From NCBI RefSeq assembly GCF_002217205.1, contig NZ_MUGT01000035.1:1-51161 (forward strand): DNA of 51,161 bases, read 5' to 3'. This DNA comes from Flavobacterium branchiophilum NBRC 15030 = ATCC 35035 (lineage in GTDB: Bacteria; Bacteroidota; Bacteroidia; Flavobacteriales; Flavobacteriaceae). The first letter of the stretch is position 1; the number at the start of each line of letters is the position of its first letter. This document shows, piece by piece, positions 36,381 to 45,643 of the stretch. The notes beneath the pieces are model-generated. The model made no database searches. It worked only from the letters and a program-made list of their open reading frames with translations, and had not been told where the DNA came from. The position numbers and the translations under genes were made by a program.

Positions 36381-37271
36381 TTAACTTTGAACAGAATATG
36401 GAAAATAAGGATCCAATAAACCCGCTTTTTTACTATTGTTTATTAAAAAATAATAAATATGCTCCCATTTCCAATGTGCAATCAATTGATCTCGCCTGAT
36501 AGCCAAATTATTTTTTTCTATTGGTGTTTGCCCATTGATGTGACACCCTCTTTCGGCAGTAGCACAAGATTGAAACCCTGCCTCAAAAACAGCTTGTCGG
36601 CCTATTTCCGAAAAATGAAAGAACCGCCCATAAGGATAAGCAAAATGTTTGACATTACCACATTTATTTTTTAAAATTTCAAATGTTTTGTGCATGTCTT
36701 CTTGAATTTGAGCTGCAGCTGTTTGAGCAATATTTATATGATTTAGGGTGTGCGATCCAATTTCGTGCCCTTGATTTTGTAATATTGCTACTTCTTTCCA
36801 AGTTAGCATTTCGGCTGGTGGAAAATCTATTCGAGTATGACAATAGTGTTTGAGGATATCAAAATTAGACTCTTCAATCAAATCGGTATTAATAAAAAAA
36901 CAACAGGACGCATCGTATTCATTCAAAATTTCGGCAGCTTTCAAATTGTTTTTCAACCCATCGTCTGAACTAAAAGCTATATAAGGCTTGTCGATATTGT
37001 TTGTTAAAATTCTATTTACGGCTTCGGAATAAGAAATAAAAGTATGGTTTTTGGATAATTTTTTCAAAATATTATCAAATTTTTTTTCTTCATCATTAAA
37101 AATATGATGAAAATACAACATTTGTACCCTTGGCTTATTCAAATTATGTTCGTATCCTTTGAGGTTTTCTAAAAGATATAAAGAATCCAACGCAATATCT
37201 CGAGCAATATCTCTAAAATTTTTAGGTTTTCTTGTCAGAACATCAGTGTAATTTTGGGCAAATTTCATCAT
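36381..37271 (-). CDS. Polysaccharide deacetylase family protein (NodB fold)
   Basis: The 296-residue protein shows the carbohydrate esterase family 4 pattern: metal Asp in FSSDDGLK (Asp103/Asp104), HxxxH metal ligands His174 and His178 in HEIGSHTLNH, and the third motif FAYPYGRFF. There is no signal peptide, so it acts in the cytoplasm or is associated with the membrane. It may deacetylate a sugar residue of the glycan, or a lipid-linked intermediate. It is in the operon, 46 nt after a GT2 gene and 54 nt before the formyltransferase. Confidence 0.88.
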   Translation of the reverse strand: MMKFAQNYTDVLTRKPKNFRDIARDIALDSLYLLENLKGYEHNLNKPRVQMLYFHHIFNDEEKKFDNILKKLSKNHTFISYSEAVNRILTNNIDKPYIAFSSDDGLKNNLKAAEILNEYDASCCFFINTDLIEESNFDILKHYCHTRIDFPPAEMLTWKEVAILQNQGHEIGSHTLNHINIAQTAAAQIQEDMHKTFEILKNKCGNVKHFAYPYGRFFHFSEIGRQAVFEAGFQSCATAERGCHINGQTPIEKNNLAIRRDQLIAHWKWEHIYYFLINNSKKAGLLDPYFPYSVQS

Positions 37272-37317
37272 TGTTGTAGCTTTTGAAGTTGTTAAAATCC
37301 TTTTGTAACCCTCTGAA

Positions 37318-38214
37318 TTATGATTTGAAAATATTGATAAACAATCGTCCTATTGCCAAAATCAAATGTTTGATTTTTATTTTTTTAAGATATTGGGGGT
37401 TCCATAAATAGGAGGAATTGTATATTATGATATTTCGAACCTGACTTGAAATTTCATCTTGAATAATAGTATGGAATTTAAAATTGGAGTAAACATCAAA
37501 ATTTTCTAACAATTGAATATTAGATTCTTTAAATCCAATCAGCTTTTCGGTACTTAAATTTCGTGAAATTCCACCATCGTGTATTCTGTAAACCGACATG
37601 TTTTCGTTGATGAATTTGAATTTTCCTTTAAGCATCAATAAAAGCGCTAATGCCCGATCTCCTGATTGGGTTTCGTAAAAAAATTTGGGAAATTTTTCAA
37701 AATAATTGCGGTAAACTATAGCATCTGTTGGACAAAGATTACCACCTGTTTTGATAATTTCTATAGGTGTAACCTTGTCGTTTAAAACATTTTTGTTAGA
37801 TATAAAATCTTCGGTTTTTTTGGAATTTTGATAATAAGATGTTCCTTGATGAAAACACAAAGCATAATCTGGATTTTGATCTAAAAAATCGACTTGTTTT
37901 TGTAATTTTAATGGATCAGTCCAGTAATCATCGCCTTCGCAAATGGCTACATATTGTCCTTTTGCGGCTTCTATAGAAAATATAAAATTGGGTATGGCAC
38001 CTATATTATTTTGATGTTGGTGGTATTGTATTTTATGTCCTTGAGGGTGTGTTGCAATAATTTCATTAATTATTGCATCGGTATTATCTGGAGAACAATC
38101 ATTGGAAATAATGAGTTCAAAGTCAAAATTACATTTTTGCATCAAAACACTATTTATAGCTTGGGCTATAAAAGCTTCTTGACCGTAGGTTATCATGCTG
38201 ACGCTTAATTTCAT
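37318..38214 (-). CDS. GT2-family glycosyltransferase
   Basis: A 298-residue GT-A enzyme with VSMITYGQEAFIAQAINSVLMQK at the N-terminus, ELIISNDCSPDNTDAIINEII (donor-binding Asp), NNIGAIPNF and the DxD-like CEGDDYWTDPLKLQKQVDFLDQNP motif. The latter half (GGNLCPTDAIVYRNYFEKFP, SGDRALALLLMLKG) matches many flavobacterial GT2 proteins. No membrane segment. It is 9 nt after a methyltransferase gene. Confidence 0.92.
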   Translation of the reverse strand: MKLSVSMITYGQEAFIAQAINSVLMQKCNFDFELIISNDCSPDNTDAIINEIIATHPQGHKIQYHQHQNNIGAIPNFIFSIEAAKGQYVAICEGDDYWTDPLKLQKQVDFLDQNPDYALCFHQGTSYYQNSKKTEDFISNKNVLNDKVTPIEIIKTGGNLCPTDAIVYRNYFEKFPKFFYETQSGDRALALLLMLKGKFKFINENMSVYRIHDGGISRNLSTEKLIGFKESNIQLLENFDVYSNFKFHTIIQDEISSQVRNIIIYNSSYLWNPQYLKKIKIKHLILAIGRLFINIFKS

Positions 38215-38223
38215 TTGGGCTAT

Positions 38224-38934
38224 TTATTTATCAGAATAAAATAAAATATTAATTCTAAAATTAGTTATTTCTGTATCTGGTATTTGTATTTTATACGAAA
38301 TATTCAAATCATTTGCTATTGTTATTAACTCTTGTTCTGTCCACCATCTTCCCATTCCGTTATTTGAAATATCGCCTTGTCTTTGTTTTTCTTCATAAAA
38401 TTGTACCCTTTCTGGCGTGTTATAAAAATGATATTTACGTTCGTCCGAAGGGATGTTGGTAACATAAAACACAAAATCACTATTTTGTTTTTGAATGCAA
38501 TCGATCATGGCATGTAATTCAAAGGGCTCAAAATAGGCCAACGAATCATTTAATAAAAATTTGTTAGGTTTGTTTTTGAAATCAAACAAATTGAAAAAAT
38601 TTTCTTTAGCATTACCCGTTTTATAAACAATATTGTCTGCCGATTTAAATTCTTGGGCAGTTGCAATTAAATGTTCTGTAAAATCAAATGCATATATATT
38701 TTTACATTTTTCTGATAATTTTTTGGTTATTAAGCCATTGCCACAACAAATTTCCATCAATACATCCTCTTTTTCAAGTTGCAAAGATACGATAATATCG
38801 TTAATTATTTTATCAAATGCATGAGCCGAAATGGGCATTTTTTGAAATGTTTTACCTACTTGATAAAACAAATCATCCTCATTTTTTATGTCTTTTTTTC
38901 TATAATCTTTCCAAAAATCTTCCCAGTATGACAT
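38224..38934 (-). CDS. Class I SAM-dependent methyltransferase
   Basis: The 236-residue protein has the Rossmann SAM-binding signature DVLMEICCGNGLITKKLSEKCKNIYAFDFTEHLIATAQE (motif I and the acidic strand end) and KTGNAKENFFNLF. The aromatic C-terminal half (GRWWTEQELITIANDLNISYKI) is typical of small-molecule or glycan methyltransferases. The target could be a sugar hydroxyl. It is 7 nt after the WbqC-NeuD fusion and 9 nt before a GT2 gene. Confidence 0.85.
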   Translation of the reverse strand: MSYWEDFWKDYRKKDIKNEDDLFYQVGKTFQKMPISAHAFDKIINDIIVSLQLEKEDVLMEICCGNGLITKKLSEKCKNIYAFDFTEHLIATAQEFKSADNIVYKTGNAKENFFNLFDFKNKPNKFLLNDSLAYFEPFELHAMIDCIQKQNSDFVFYVTNIPSDERKYHFYNTPERVQFYEEKQRQGDISNNGMGRWWTEQELITIANDLNISYKIQIPDTEITNFRINILFYSDK

Positions 38935-38941
38935 TGTAAAT

Positions 38942-40384
38942 TTATTTATAAATTATAACTTTTTTTTTTGATTTTATTTCATCCACTAATGGTTCTAATT
39001 TTCGGATAATTTTTGCAGGAACCCCCACTACCATCGAATTATCTGGCACATCTTTTGTTACTACAGCTCCCGCACCAACAATAACATTTCTGCCTATTTT
39101 TACTTTTGGCAATATAGTGGCATTAGACCCTATTTGGCTATAAGAACCCACTTTGCAACGCCCTAAAAGGGTTACTCCTGGCGACATTTCTACAAAATCG
39201 CCCACTATACAATCATGGGTTATAGTAGTACGATAATATACTAAGCACCCTATACCAAGCCGAACACTATTTGAAAAAATCGCATGGGACAATACATTGG
39301 TTCCTTTGCCAATTTCTACATCAAAACTACCAATTTCAGAAGCATTACTTATAGTCGAAACATATTCGCCACCTATTTCAACAAACATATCATGAATGGA
39401 TTTCCTTAACAATGGATTTCCTATTCCAATTGTAAATTTCTTATCAACCGTTTTAAAATAATGTTCCACTTCTTTCACATCTCTTAATATAGAAAACCTA
39501 CCAAACAATTTCCTAGGTAAATCATTACTGATATTATCAAAAAAAGTGATGTTGCATTCAGGATTTTGCTTATAAACAACTTCCAGCACCTCTTTTGCCA
39601 ATCCTTTTGCACCTGCTATCAAAATGTGCTGGTTTTTGGCTTGCAAATCCACATCAATGGTTTCTAACACATCTACTTTTTCGTGTAGTTCAAATTCTTT
39701 CAAAAGCTTTTTAGTATCCTCGACAGAATTAAACATCAAAACATCAATAATAGACAAACCTGGAACAAATTCATTTCCAAATTGTTTGTAAGTAATTGGA
39801 TTTGAAGTAATAATTTTCAAATCTATTCCATGTTCGTTAAACTTGGTTTTGGAATACAAATCTTTACCTCCAATTGGATTCGAATACCTAGAGGCATTTT
39901 CTCTTTTGCAAATATCAATCACCCTATCCTGTGCTTTTAGATTGTTGTTTTGATACATCGTTGATGAGGGTCGAATTTGGGTATCCATTTCTAAATATTT
40001 CGCAATCAATGTTATAGAAACAGTAGATAATTCTGCTATTTTTGTTTTGCCAGAAAAAAGGGTGTCTTTTATTATAGCAAAAACAGGTTCAAAATACGGG
40101 GCTTTTTTATATGATTGTTCTATCGATTGCAAGAATTTTGAGCGCCATTTGTCAAAAAATTTTGGATTGACATCGATTTCATTTATTTTTGAAAAAGAAC
40201 TTGGATTGTCCAGCGGCAAAGTAAACAAATGCTTTTGTTTATTGATTAACAAATTATTGCGGTTTACCCAACCTTGTTTTATATAATTGACATCGTCATA
40301 TATTACAAAAATATCAACTGAATTGATCAATTGAAAATATCCAATATACGGAAAAAAATAGGGCTGCATGATGCCTAATTTCAT
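38942..40384 (-). CDS. WbqC-family / NeuD-like sugar acetyltransferase fusion protein
   Basis: Two domains that usually occur separately are joined in one 480-residue protein. Residues 1 to about 232 are WbqC-like: MKLGIMQPYFFPYIGYFQLI, VIYDDVNYIKQGWVNRN, SNPIGGKDLY and the closing FVPGLSIIDVLMFNS. Residues about 253-480 are NeuD-like: a PglD-type N-domain (HILIAGAKGLAKEVLEVV) and a left-handed beta-helix of hexapeptide repeats (IGKGTNVLSHAIFSNSVRLG, VGSYSQIGSNATILPKVKIG, VIVGAGAVVTKDVPDNSMVVGVPAKIIRK). NeuD-like enzymes transfer acetyl to amino sugars, with His in the N-domain or repeat as base. WbqC proteins are of unclear function in O-antigen clusters. It follows the aminotransferase, so it may acetylate the amine that enzyme makes. 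Confidence 0.87.
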   Translation of the reverse strand: MKLGIMQPYFFPYIGYFQLINSVDIFVIYDDVNYIKQGWVNRNNLLINKQKHLFTLPLDNPSSFSKINEIDVNPKFFDKWRSKFLQSIEQSYKKAPYFEPVFAIIKDTLFSGKTKIAELSTVSITLIAKYLEMDTQIRPSSTMYQNNNLKAQDRVIDICKRENASRYSNPIGGKDLYSKTKFNEHGIDLKIITSNPITYKQFGNEFVPGLSIIDVLMFNSVEDTKKLLKEFELHEKVDVLETIDVDLQAKNQHILIAGAKGLAKEVLEVVYKQNPECNITFFDNISNDLPRKLFGRFSILRDVKEVEHYFKTVDKKFTIGIGNPLLRKSIHDMFVEIGGEYVSTISNASEIGSFDVEIGKGTNVLSHAIFSNSVRLGIGCLVYYRTTITHDCIVGDFVEMSPGVTLLGRCKVGSYSQIGSNATILPKVKIGRNVIVGAGAVVTKDVPDNSMVVGVPAKIIRKLEPLVDEIKSKKKVIIYK

Positions 40385-40488
40385 ATCAAAGTTTTTTTTA
40401 TAATTGAAATTGATTTATTTTTATTTATTTGAAAGACATTTTTTAATAAATGTTGTATTGAAAACACCTCACTTTTTTAGACAGCAAA

Positions 40489-41562
40489 CTACAAATTATC
40501 ATTTATAATTTTACAAATTAAATAAGAATCCTCTTCAGAAAGTTCTTTATATAATGGCAAGCACAATATCCGAGCAGCAACAGACTCTGAAACAGGCATT
40601 TGACCACCTTTTACATAATCTATTGTATTTAAAGATGGATAAAAATAACGTCTAGGAAAAATATTTTGGTCGTTTAAAGCCTTTTGTACGTGTAACAATT
40701 GACTTTCTGTTTGGAAAATTACAGGGAAATAACTGTAATTCCAGTTGGTGTTGGCTCTGATTTTGATGGTTTGTAATACTTCAAAATTCAGGTTTTCCAA
40801 ATAAATGGTTACTACTTTTTTTCTACCCCGCAATATTTCGTCCATATAGGGTAAAACTGACAATCCCATAGCCGCTTGCAATTCAGAAATTTTGCCATTG
40901 ATACCCAATCCATGAAAATCTAAAGGCCCGTTATGACCAAAGTTATGACTGTAAAACATTTGATGTTGTAACACTTCATTGGCACAAAAAACAGCTCCGC
41001 CTTCGCCAGTATGAAACAATTTTGTGGCATGAAAACTACATGTACTTACATCGCCATACTCAAAAATAGATTGTCCATGATAGGTTACTTCAAAACAATG
41101 TGCTGCATCATAAATTACTTTGAGGTTGTGTTTTTGAGCAATGGCTTGTATCGCTTCGATATGACAAGGATTTCCAAAAACGTGTGTAGCCAAAATAGCT
41201 GTGGTTTTTGGGGTAATGGCTGCTTCGATTTTAGTTTCGTCTATGGTTAAATACTCTGGATGAATATCTACAAATACAGGCTTACATTGTTCCCAAACAA
41301 TGGCCGATGTTGTAGCAACATAACTAAAAGGGGTTGTAATTATTTCGCCTTGATTACCTAATATTTTAAGTGCTATTTGAATGGGTATGGTGCCATTATT
41401 CATTATAATAATGTTTGAAACACCTAATCTTTGCTTGATTTTGGATTCCAGTTCCAGCAATAACGCACCTCTATTGGTTAGCCACTGGTTTTGCCAAACA
41501 CGAGCTAAATGTTCCTTATATTCTTCTAGGGGCGGAAAGAATGTCTTGGTTACGTTAATCAT
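40489..41562 (-). CDS. DegT/DnrJ/EryC1/StrS family sugar aminotransferase
   Basis: The 357-residue PLP enzyme (fold type I) makes an amino sugar from a nucleotide-linked keto sugar. The PLP Lys181 is visible in STCSFHATKLFHTGEGGA, with DAAHCFEVTYHG (Asp contact to the pyridine ring), SYVATTSAIVWEQCKPVFVDI and a C-terminal IFPRRYFYPSLN. Glutamate is the usual amino donor. It has its own upstream promoter element and 117-nt gap, so its expression may partly differ from the rest of the operon. The regiospecificity (3- or 4-amino) cannot be inferred. Confidence 0.92.
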   Translation of the reverse strand: MINVTKTFFPPLEEYKEHLARVWQNQWLTNRGALLLELESKIKQRLGVSNIIIMNNGTIPIQIALKILGNQGEIITTPFSYVATTSAIVWEQCKPVFVDIHPEYLTIDETKIEAAITPKTTAILATHVFGNPCHIEAIQAIAQKHNLKVIYDAAHCFEVTYHGQSIFEYGDVSTCSFHATKLFHTGEGGAVFCANEVLQHQMFYSHNFGHNGPLDFHGLGINGKISELQAAMGLSVLPYMDEILRGRKKVVTIYLENLNFEVLQTIKIRANTNWNYSYFPVIFQTESQLLHVQKALNDQNIFPRRYFYPSLNTIDYVKGGQMPVSESVAARILCLPLYKELSEEDSYLICKIINDNL

Positions 41563-41596
41563 TTATTTTTATATTATTTTTTATATTATTTTTTTG

Positions 41597-41604
41597 CAAA
41601 TATA
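41597..41604 (-). promoter_or_regulatory. Internal -7 promoter element upstream of the aminotransferase gene
   Basis: On the minus strand TATATTTG matches TAnnTTTG, 35 nt before the aminotransferase ATG at 41562, inside the largest gap of the glycan operon. No TTTG lies 19-21 nt upstream, so it is a weak match. Confidence 0.5.
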
Positions 41605-41679
41605 CAGAATTTTGTTTGTTGTAGTGATGAAATGTACCTATAAAGCAAATCGTTTTTAACATCAAAGGTGTCCCATAAC

Positions 41680-42822
41680 TTATTTGATCATGTCTAAATA
41701 ATAGTGCAACAATTTGGCTTTATATGCCACGTTGCCAAAACCATCAATCAATTTTTCGGCAATTCGTTTTCGGTCGTAAACGATGTCTTTTTTTATAATT
41801 TTTTCGATAAACGCTGCCATCGATTGGAAATCTCTAATTTGAAAAACCTTACCATTTTCTTCGTCTATGAGTTCATCTACGCCACCACATTGCGTTGTAC
41901 AAACAGGCAATCCGCTGCCAAGTGCTTCCATTAAAGATACACACATGCCCTCCATGAGCGAGGATAAAATAAACATATCTGCCTCCTGAAATTTTTGTGC
42001 AATGGAAGCTCTGGAATGATTTTCTGGATACAAAAACACCTCAACATTTTGATAATCAAACTCTTGTACCAATTTTTTTACTGTTTCGGTATGATTGACT
42101 CCCCACCCATTGATGCCAAAATAATGAAACTCTATTTTTTTGTCAAATGCAATGCCATCTAAAACTTTGAGTGTTTTGAAAATTGTTTTTTGGTCCTTAA
42201 AATAGGTAAATGCTCCAATGGTAATAATTTTAAACACGTCTGACTCTGGTTTATCAATTGGAAAAAAAAGTCTTTCATCTACATAATTTCCTAATATTTC
42301 AAACTCAAATTGGTATCCGTGTGTGAGCAATTGTCTGGCCTGATCGTGGCTAGAAACCAACATTTTGTGTGCATTTCTTATCACTTCGTGAATCAAATTC
42401 ATGCTGCGTTTGGTTCTATACGAAAGGATAAATTTTTGTTGTTCGTGAATAATGTATGGAACTCCCGTTTTTTTGTGAAACTGATTGGCCCAAAAACCCG
42501 CTTCATATATCGTATTGACGTGTATTATGGCATTTTTATCCACATGAAGTCTTGCATTTAATTTTTTAAAATAATAATTTTCTATCATTTCCTGAATGAA
42601 ATAGGGCAAAAACCAAAAACTCAAATAACTTACCGAAGTTACAGACATCCCTTCTTCCGAAATGCGGTGCTGAAATTGTATTAGGTTTTTATATTTAAAA
42701 AATTCTCTGATACTTTTTGGCATAAAAACCAACATTTCTACTTCAAATTCTTGTGTTACTAATCGGGCTTGCTCCCTAAAAAAAGAGCTATCCCAAGAAC
42801 TGAATACAAATAATTTTTTCAT
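41680..42822 (-). CDS. GT4-family glycosyltransferase
   Basis: The 380-residue GT-B enzyme has KIITIGAFTYFKDQKTIFKTLKVL, HYFGINGWGVNH, and the donor loop MFILSSLMEGMCVSLMEALGSGLPVCTTQCGGVDELIDEENGKVF. The N-terminus (KLFVFSSWDSSFFREQARLV) is a typical Rossmann start. It is 9 nt after a GT2 gene. Sugar specificity unknown. Confidence 0.92.
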   Translation of the reverse strand: MKKLFVFSSWDSSFFREQARLVTQEFEVEMLVFMPKSIREFFKYKNLIQFQHRISEEGMSVTSVSYLSFWFLPYFIQEMIENYYFKKLNARLHVDKNAIIHVNTIYEAGFWANQFHKKTGVPYIIHEQQKFILSYRTKRSMNLIHEVIRNAHKMLVSSHDQARQLLTHGYQFEFEILGNYVDERLFFPIDKPESDVFKIITIGAFTYFKDQKTIFKTLKVLDGIAFDKKIEFHYFGINGWGVNHTETVKKLVQEFDYQNVEVFLYPENHSRASIAQKFQEADMFILSSLMEGMCVSLMEALGSGLPVCTTQCGGVDELIDEENGKVFQIRDFQSMAAFIEKIIKKDIVYDRKRIAEKLIDGFGNVAYKAKLLHYYLDMIK

Positions 42823-42831
42823 TGGTGTTGT

Positions 42832-43779
42832 TTATTTTATTAATTTATTTCTTATTTTAAATATAGTATCAAAAATATTCATGGGCAAATACCGCAATAA
42901 TCGGGTATAAACATTAAATTTTGCATTTGATGAATAATTATCTTTAATCCAATTTTTTAATTTTATCCTGTTTTTTTTATCAGGATCCAAATGAGGTAAT
43001 CCTGTTAGGGCCAAATAACAATTCATGGATTTTTGAACAATTTCTTTTTTTATTTTTTCTATTAAAAGGGTATTCAATCCTTTGTTAATTGCAAATTGTT
43101 TGGTTTCTAAAAATATTTCAACATGGTTGAGTTTTTTTAATGTAAAACTACTTCTAATTGTACTTATATTTTCATTAAAATAATGATACAAATTTTTATC
43201 GTACAAACCAATTGCATCTACAGCGCTTACAATTTGAAATGTATATAAAATATCTTCAAATATTTTACCATCTATAAATTGAAGTGGTTTTACCAAACTT
43301 TTGTGATAAATTCTTATGGGTACTCCATAGGTTTCTTCGTTCATAATCCGTACTAACGCTTGGTTTGCCGTTTGAATTTGAAAAGTATTTGAAAAAAACT
43401 GCACTTCTGTTGAAAATTTCAATCTAAATTCTACAATTTTCAAATCATTCTTTAGCATAAGCGCCATACTTTCGGCTATTAATTCCAATTCTATCCAATC
43501 ATCACTGTCTATAAATGAAATATAAGTTCCATTTGCCTTACTAACCCCTAGATTTCTGGCCGCACTTTGTCCTTTGTTTTCTTGATGAAAAACTTGTATG
43601 CGACTATCTTTTTTGGCATAAGCATCGCAAATGGTACCACTGCTGTCTGGCGACCCATCATTTATCAAAATAATTTCTACATGAGAATACGTTTGATGGA
43701 TAATGCTGTCTAAACATCGGGCTAAGTATTTTTCTACGTTATATACTGGAACGATAACGGATACTAAAGGTGGATTCAT
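42832..43779 (-). CDS. GT2-family glycosyltransferase
   Basis: The 315-residue GT-A enzyme shows PLVSVIVPVYNVEKYLARCLDSIIHQTY, EIILINDGSPDSSG, ENKGQSAARNLGVSKANGTYISFIDSDDWIE (DxD metal-binding motif) and then a divergent C-terminal acceptor domain. It is among the best-conserved genes of the cluster. It is 11 nt downstream of a methyltransferase gene. Confidence 0.94.
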   Translation of the reverse strand: MNPPLVSVIVPVYNVEKYLARCLDSIIHQTYSHVEIILINDGSPDSSGTICDAYAKKDSRIQVFHQENKGQSAARNLGVSKANGTYISFIDSDDWIELELIAESMALMLKNDLKIVEFRLKFSTEVQFFSNTFQIQTANQALVRIMNEETYGVPIRIYHKSLVKPLQFIDGKIFEDILYTFQIVSAVDAIGLYDKNLYHYFNENISTIRSSFTLKKLNHVEIFLETKQFAINKGLNTLLIEKIKKEIVQKSMNCYLALTGLPHLDPDKKNRIKLKNWIKDNYSSNAKFNVYTRLLRYLPMNIFDTIFKIRNKLIK

Positions 43780-43790
43780 TTATAATAAAT

Positions 43791-44687
43791 TTATATTTTT
43801 TGTATCCAAATATTGCCTCCTGTATTTTGATAACACAACGGCATATTTATAAAACAATTTGGATGTAATTTATGTAAATAATCAGGAAATATTTTTATTT
43901 CAAATTCAGAATTGTACATCAAAAAAGCTTTCAAAATATAATCTTCATTCCAATTGAAGCCATCAAAAACCCATTTTTTTGGATATTCAAACGGATAAAA
44001 TACATCATGAAAATGAATCAGCACCCCTTTTTGCAATACGGGTAGTATTTCAAATAAAATATAATTGACATCGCTTCCTGTTTTTGAAATATGGGTACTA
44101 TCTATAAACAAAATATCGCCAGCCTCTAAAACTTCAAAAGTTTCTAATGGAATTTGCTGGGCATCTTGCTCTATTACTTTGATGTTTTGTTTGTCTTTTG
44201 CCGTCATCAACGAAAACAATCTATCTGCATAAGGGTCTATAAACGTGATGTTTAACGAGCCGTCAAAATGCAAGTCGTTGGTATCGAGCATAACGGCAGA
44301 CGAAAAACCTGAACCTATTTCGATAATGCGTTTGGGCTGAAAATGCCTCATCATGCTATATAGCATAATGGCATCTGTATAACCATAATAGATATTTTGA
44401 TAATAATATCGAAGTCCTTCTTGTTTTTCGGCAGCAAATGGTAAATCAGCATAGTAATTTTCAAATGCACCAAGTAAGGCTTTTTGAGATTCGGTGTTCA
44501 GGCTGATGCCTTTTATTCCTTCCGTTTTTTCGTGTTTCCAAATTTCGTGTTCTCGTTTTTTTATGGCTTCAATATCTATTACGGGCGAATAAAAATGTCC
44601 GTTTGGAAAGTAGGTATTTCCGCTTCGGGCTTTGAGATTTTTGACGTGTGGAAAACAATCGATGATGCGTTTAATCAGTTTTTTCAT
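43791..44687 (-). CDS. Class I SAM-dependent methyltransferase (putative)
   Basis: The 298-residue protein has a SAM-binding signature FQPKRIIEIGSGFSSAVMLDTNDLHFDGSLNITFIDPYADRLFSLM, followed by IKVIEQDAQQIPLETFEVLEAGDILFIDSTHISKTGSDVNYILFEILPVLQKGVLIHFHDVF, which matches class I methyltransferases of the TylF/CmcI type with the acidic loop. The substrate is unknown, presumably a sugar in the glycan. It lies between two GT2 genes with gaps of 53 and 11 nt. Confidence 0.82.
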   Translation of the reverse strand: MKKLIKRIIDCFPHVKNLKARSGNTYFPNGHFYSPVIDIEAIKKREHEIWKHEKTEGIKGISLNTESQKALLGAFENYYADLPFAAEKQEGLRYYYQNIYYGYTDAIMLYSMMRHFQPKRIIEIGSGFSSAVMLDTNDLHFDGSLNITFIDPYADRLFSLMTAKDKQNIKVIEQDAQQIPLETFEVLEAGDILFIDSTHISKTGSDVNYILFEILPVLQKGVLIHFHDVFYPFEYPKKWVFDGFNWNEDYILKAFLMYNSEFEIKIFPDYLHKLHPNCFINMPLCYQNTGGNIWIQKI

Positions 44688-44740
44688 TGATAGTATATTA
44701 AATTTATTGTGTTTGGAGCAAATATAATTATACCTTTTAT

Positions 44741-45643
44741 TTAATATTTAATTATAAATCGTATTAAAAATCGTATTAATTGTTCAAAATAGCCTTTTGA
44801 CAGGTATAATTTGGAAATTTTAACAAATGTATTAATTTTTTTTTGATGTACAGCCATTGTTTTAAACTCAAATTGCTGTAATAACATTTTTTTTTCGTTT
44901 TCATTAAATTTAGACCAATATTTTTCAGTTAAATCTTGATAAAATTCAAAACTTGCCAGTTCTTTTTGATGCAAATTGCTGCGTTGCCCGCTTATATTGT
45001 CGTGCGACATGCGTACCCGAACCATAGCTTCGTTGATGCCATATAAATCGGCAAAATTGCTAAATTCGAGCCAAGCCATATCATCTGAATGCCAAGCCAA
45101 TGGGTAGTTTTTGAATCCAAATTGTTGATAGGCTTTGTTGCTAAAAATATGTTCGCTCAACGACGACCGAGATTGGTGCTTGATTTTTTTAAAATACAAT
45201 GCTCGGGTATTGTCTTGCTTTTGATGTGTATAGGGTTTGCTTTCTGATTGGTCTTTTTCATTAAATAAAACACTTGCAAATCTAATCACATGTAATTTTT
45301 GCGATACAATTTCGTTTACATGTGCATAAAAAGCCGCTACTACATTGTGTCCCAACACATCATCGTCGCCCAAAATCATGAGCCAAGGCTCGTTTTGACT
45401 CAAGGCTATACACCTATCCCATTGTTGTGTTAAGGAAGTACCCCCAAGATTGGTTTCAAATTTTTGATACACCATGTCAAATTGCCCTTCATATTGTTGT
45501 AATACATCCAAAGGGTCGTTTGGGCTGTTGTCATTTCCAATATACACCACAAAACGTTTATCTGTTTGATTAGCAAGCGATTGCAACGTTTCGCCAAAAT
45601 ATTTTTTGTTGTAATAAGGGATGATGATGGCCAGCTGTTTCAT
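44741..45643 (-). CDS. GT2-family glycosyltransferase (first gene of the glycan operon)
   Basis: The 300-residue enzyme begins MKQLAIIIPYYNKKYFGETLQSLANQTDKRF and has VYIGNDNSPNDPLDVL and the metal motif LMILGDDDVLGHNVV. The C-terminal half (WHSDDMAWLEF, VRVRMSHDNISGQRSN) follows a pattern I recall from flavobacterial GT2 proteins. It is the most upstream gene of the minus-strand glycan unit; I see no consensus promoter in the 80 nt before it. Confidence 0.92.
   Translation of the reverse strand: MKQLAIIIPYYNKKYFGETLQSLANQTDKRFVVYIGNDNSPNDPLDVLQQYEGQFDMVYQKFETNLGGTSLTQQWDRCIALSQNEPWLMILGDDDVLGHNVVAAFYAHVNEIVSQKLHVIRFASVLFNEKDQSESKPYTHQKQDNTRALYFKKIKHQSRSSLSEHIFSNKAYQQFGFKNYPLAWHSDDMAWLEFSNFADLYGINEAMVRVRMSHDNISGQRSNLHQKELASFEFYQDLTEKYWSKFNENEKKMLLQQFEFKTMAVHQKKINTFVKISKLYLSKGYFEQLIRFLIRFIIKY

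Noticed and set aside
29861..45643. Possibility that the glycan genes are a horizontally acquired island with mobile-element ends
   Set aside because: I see no integrase, IS, direct repeats or tRNA at either border, and the base composition looks like the surroundings; transfer remains possible but is not shown.
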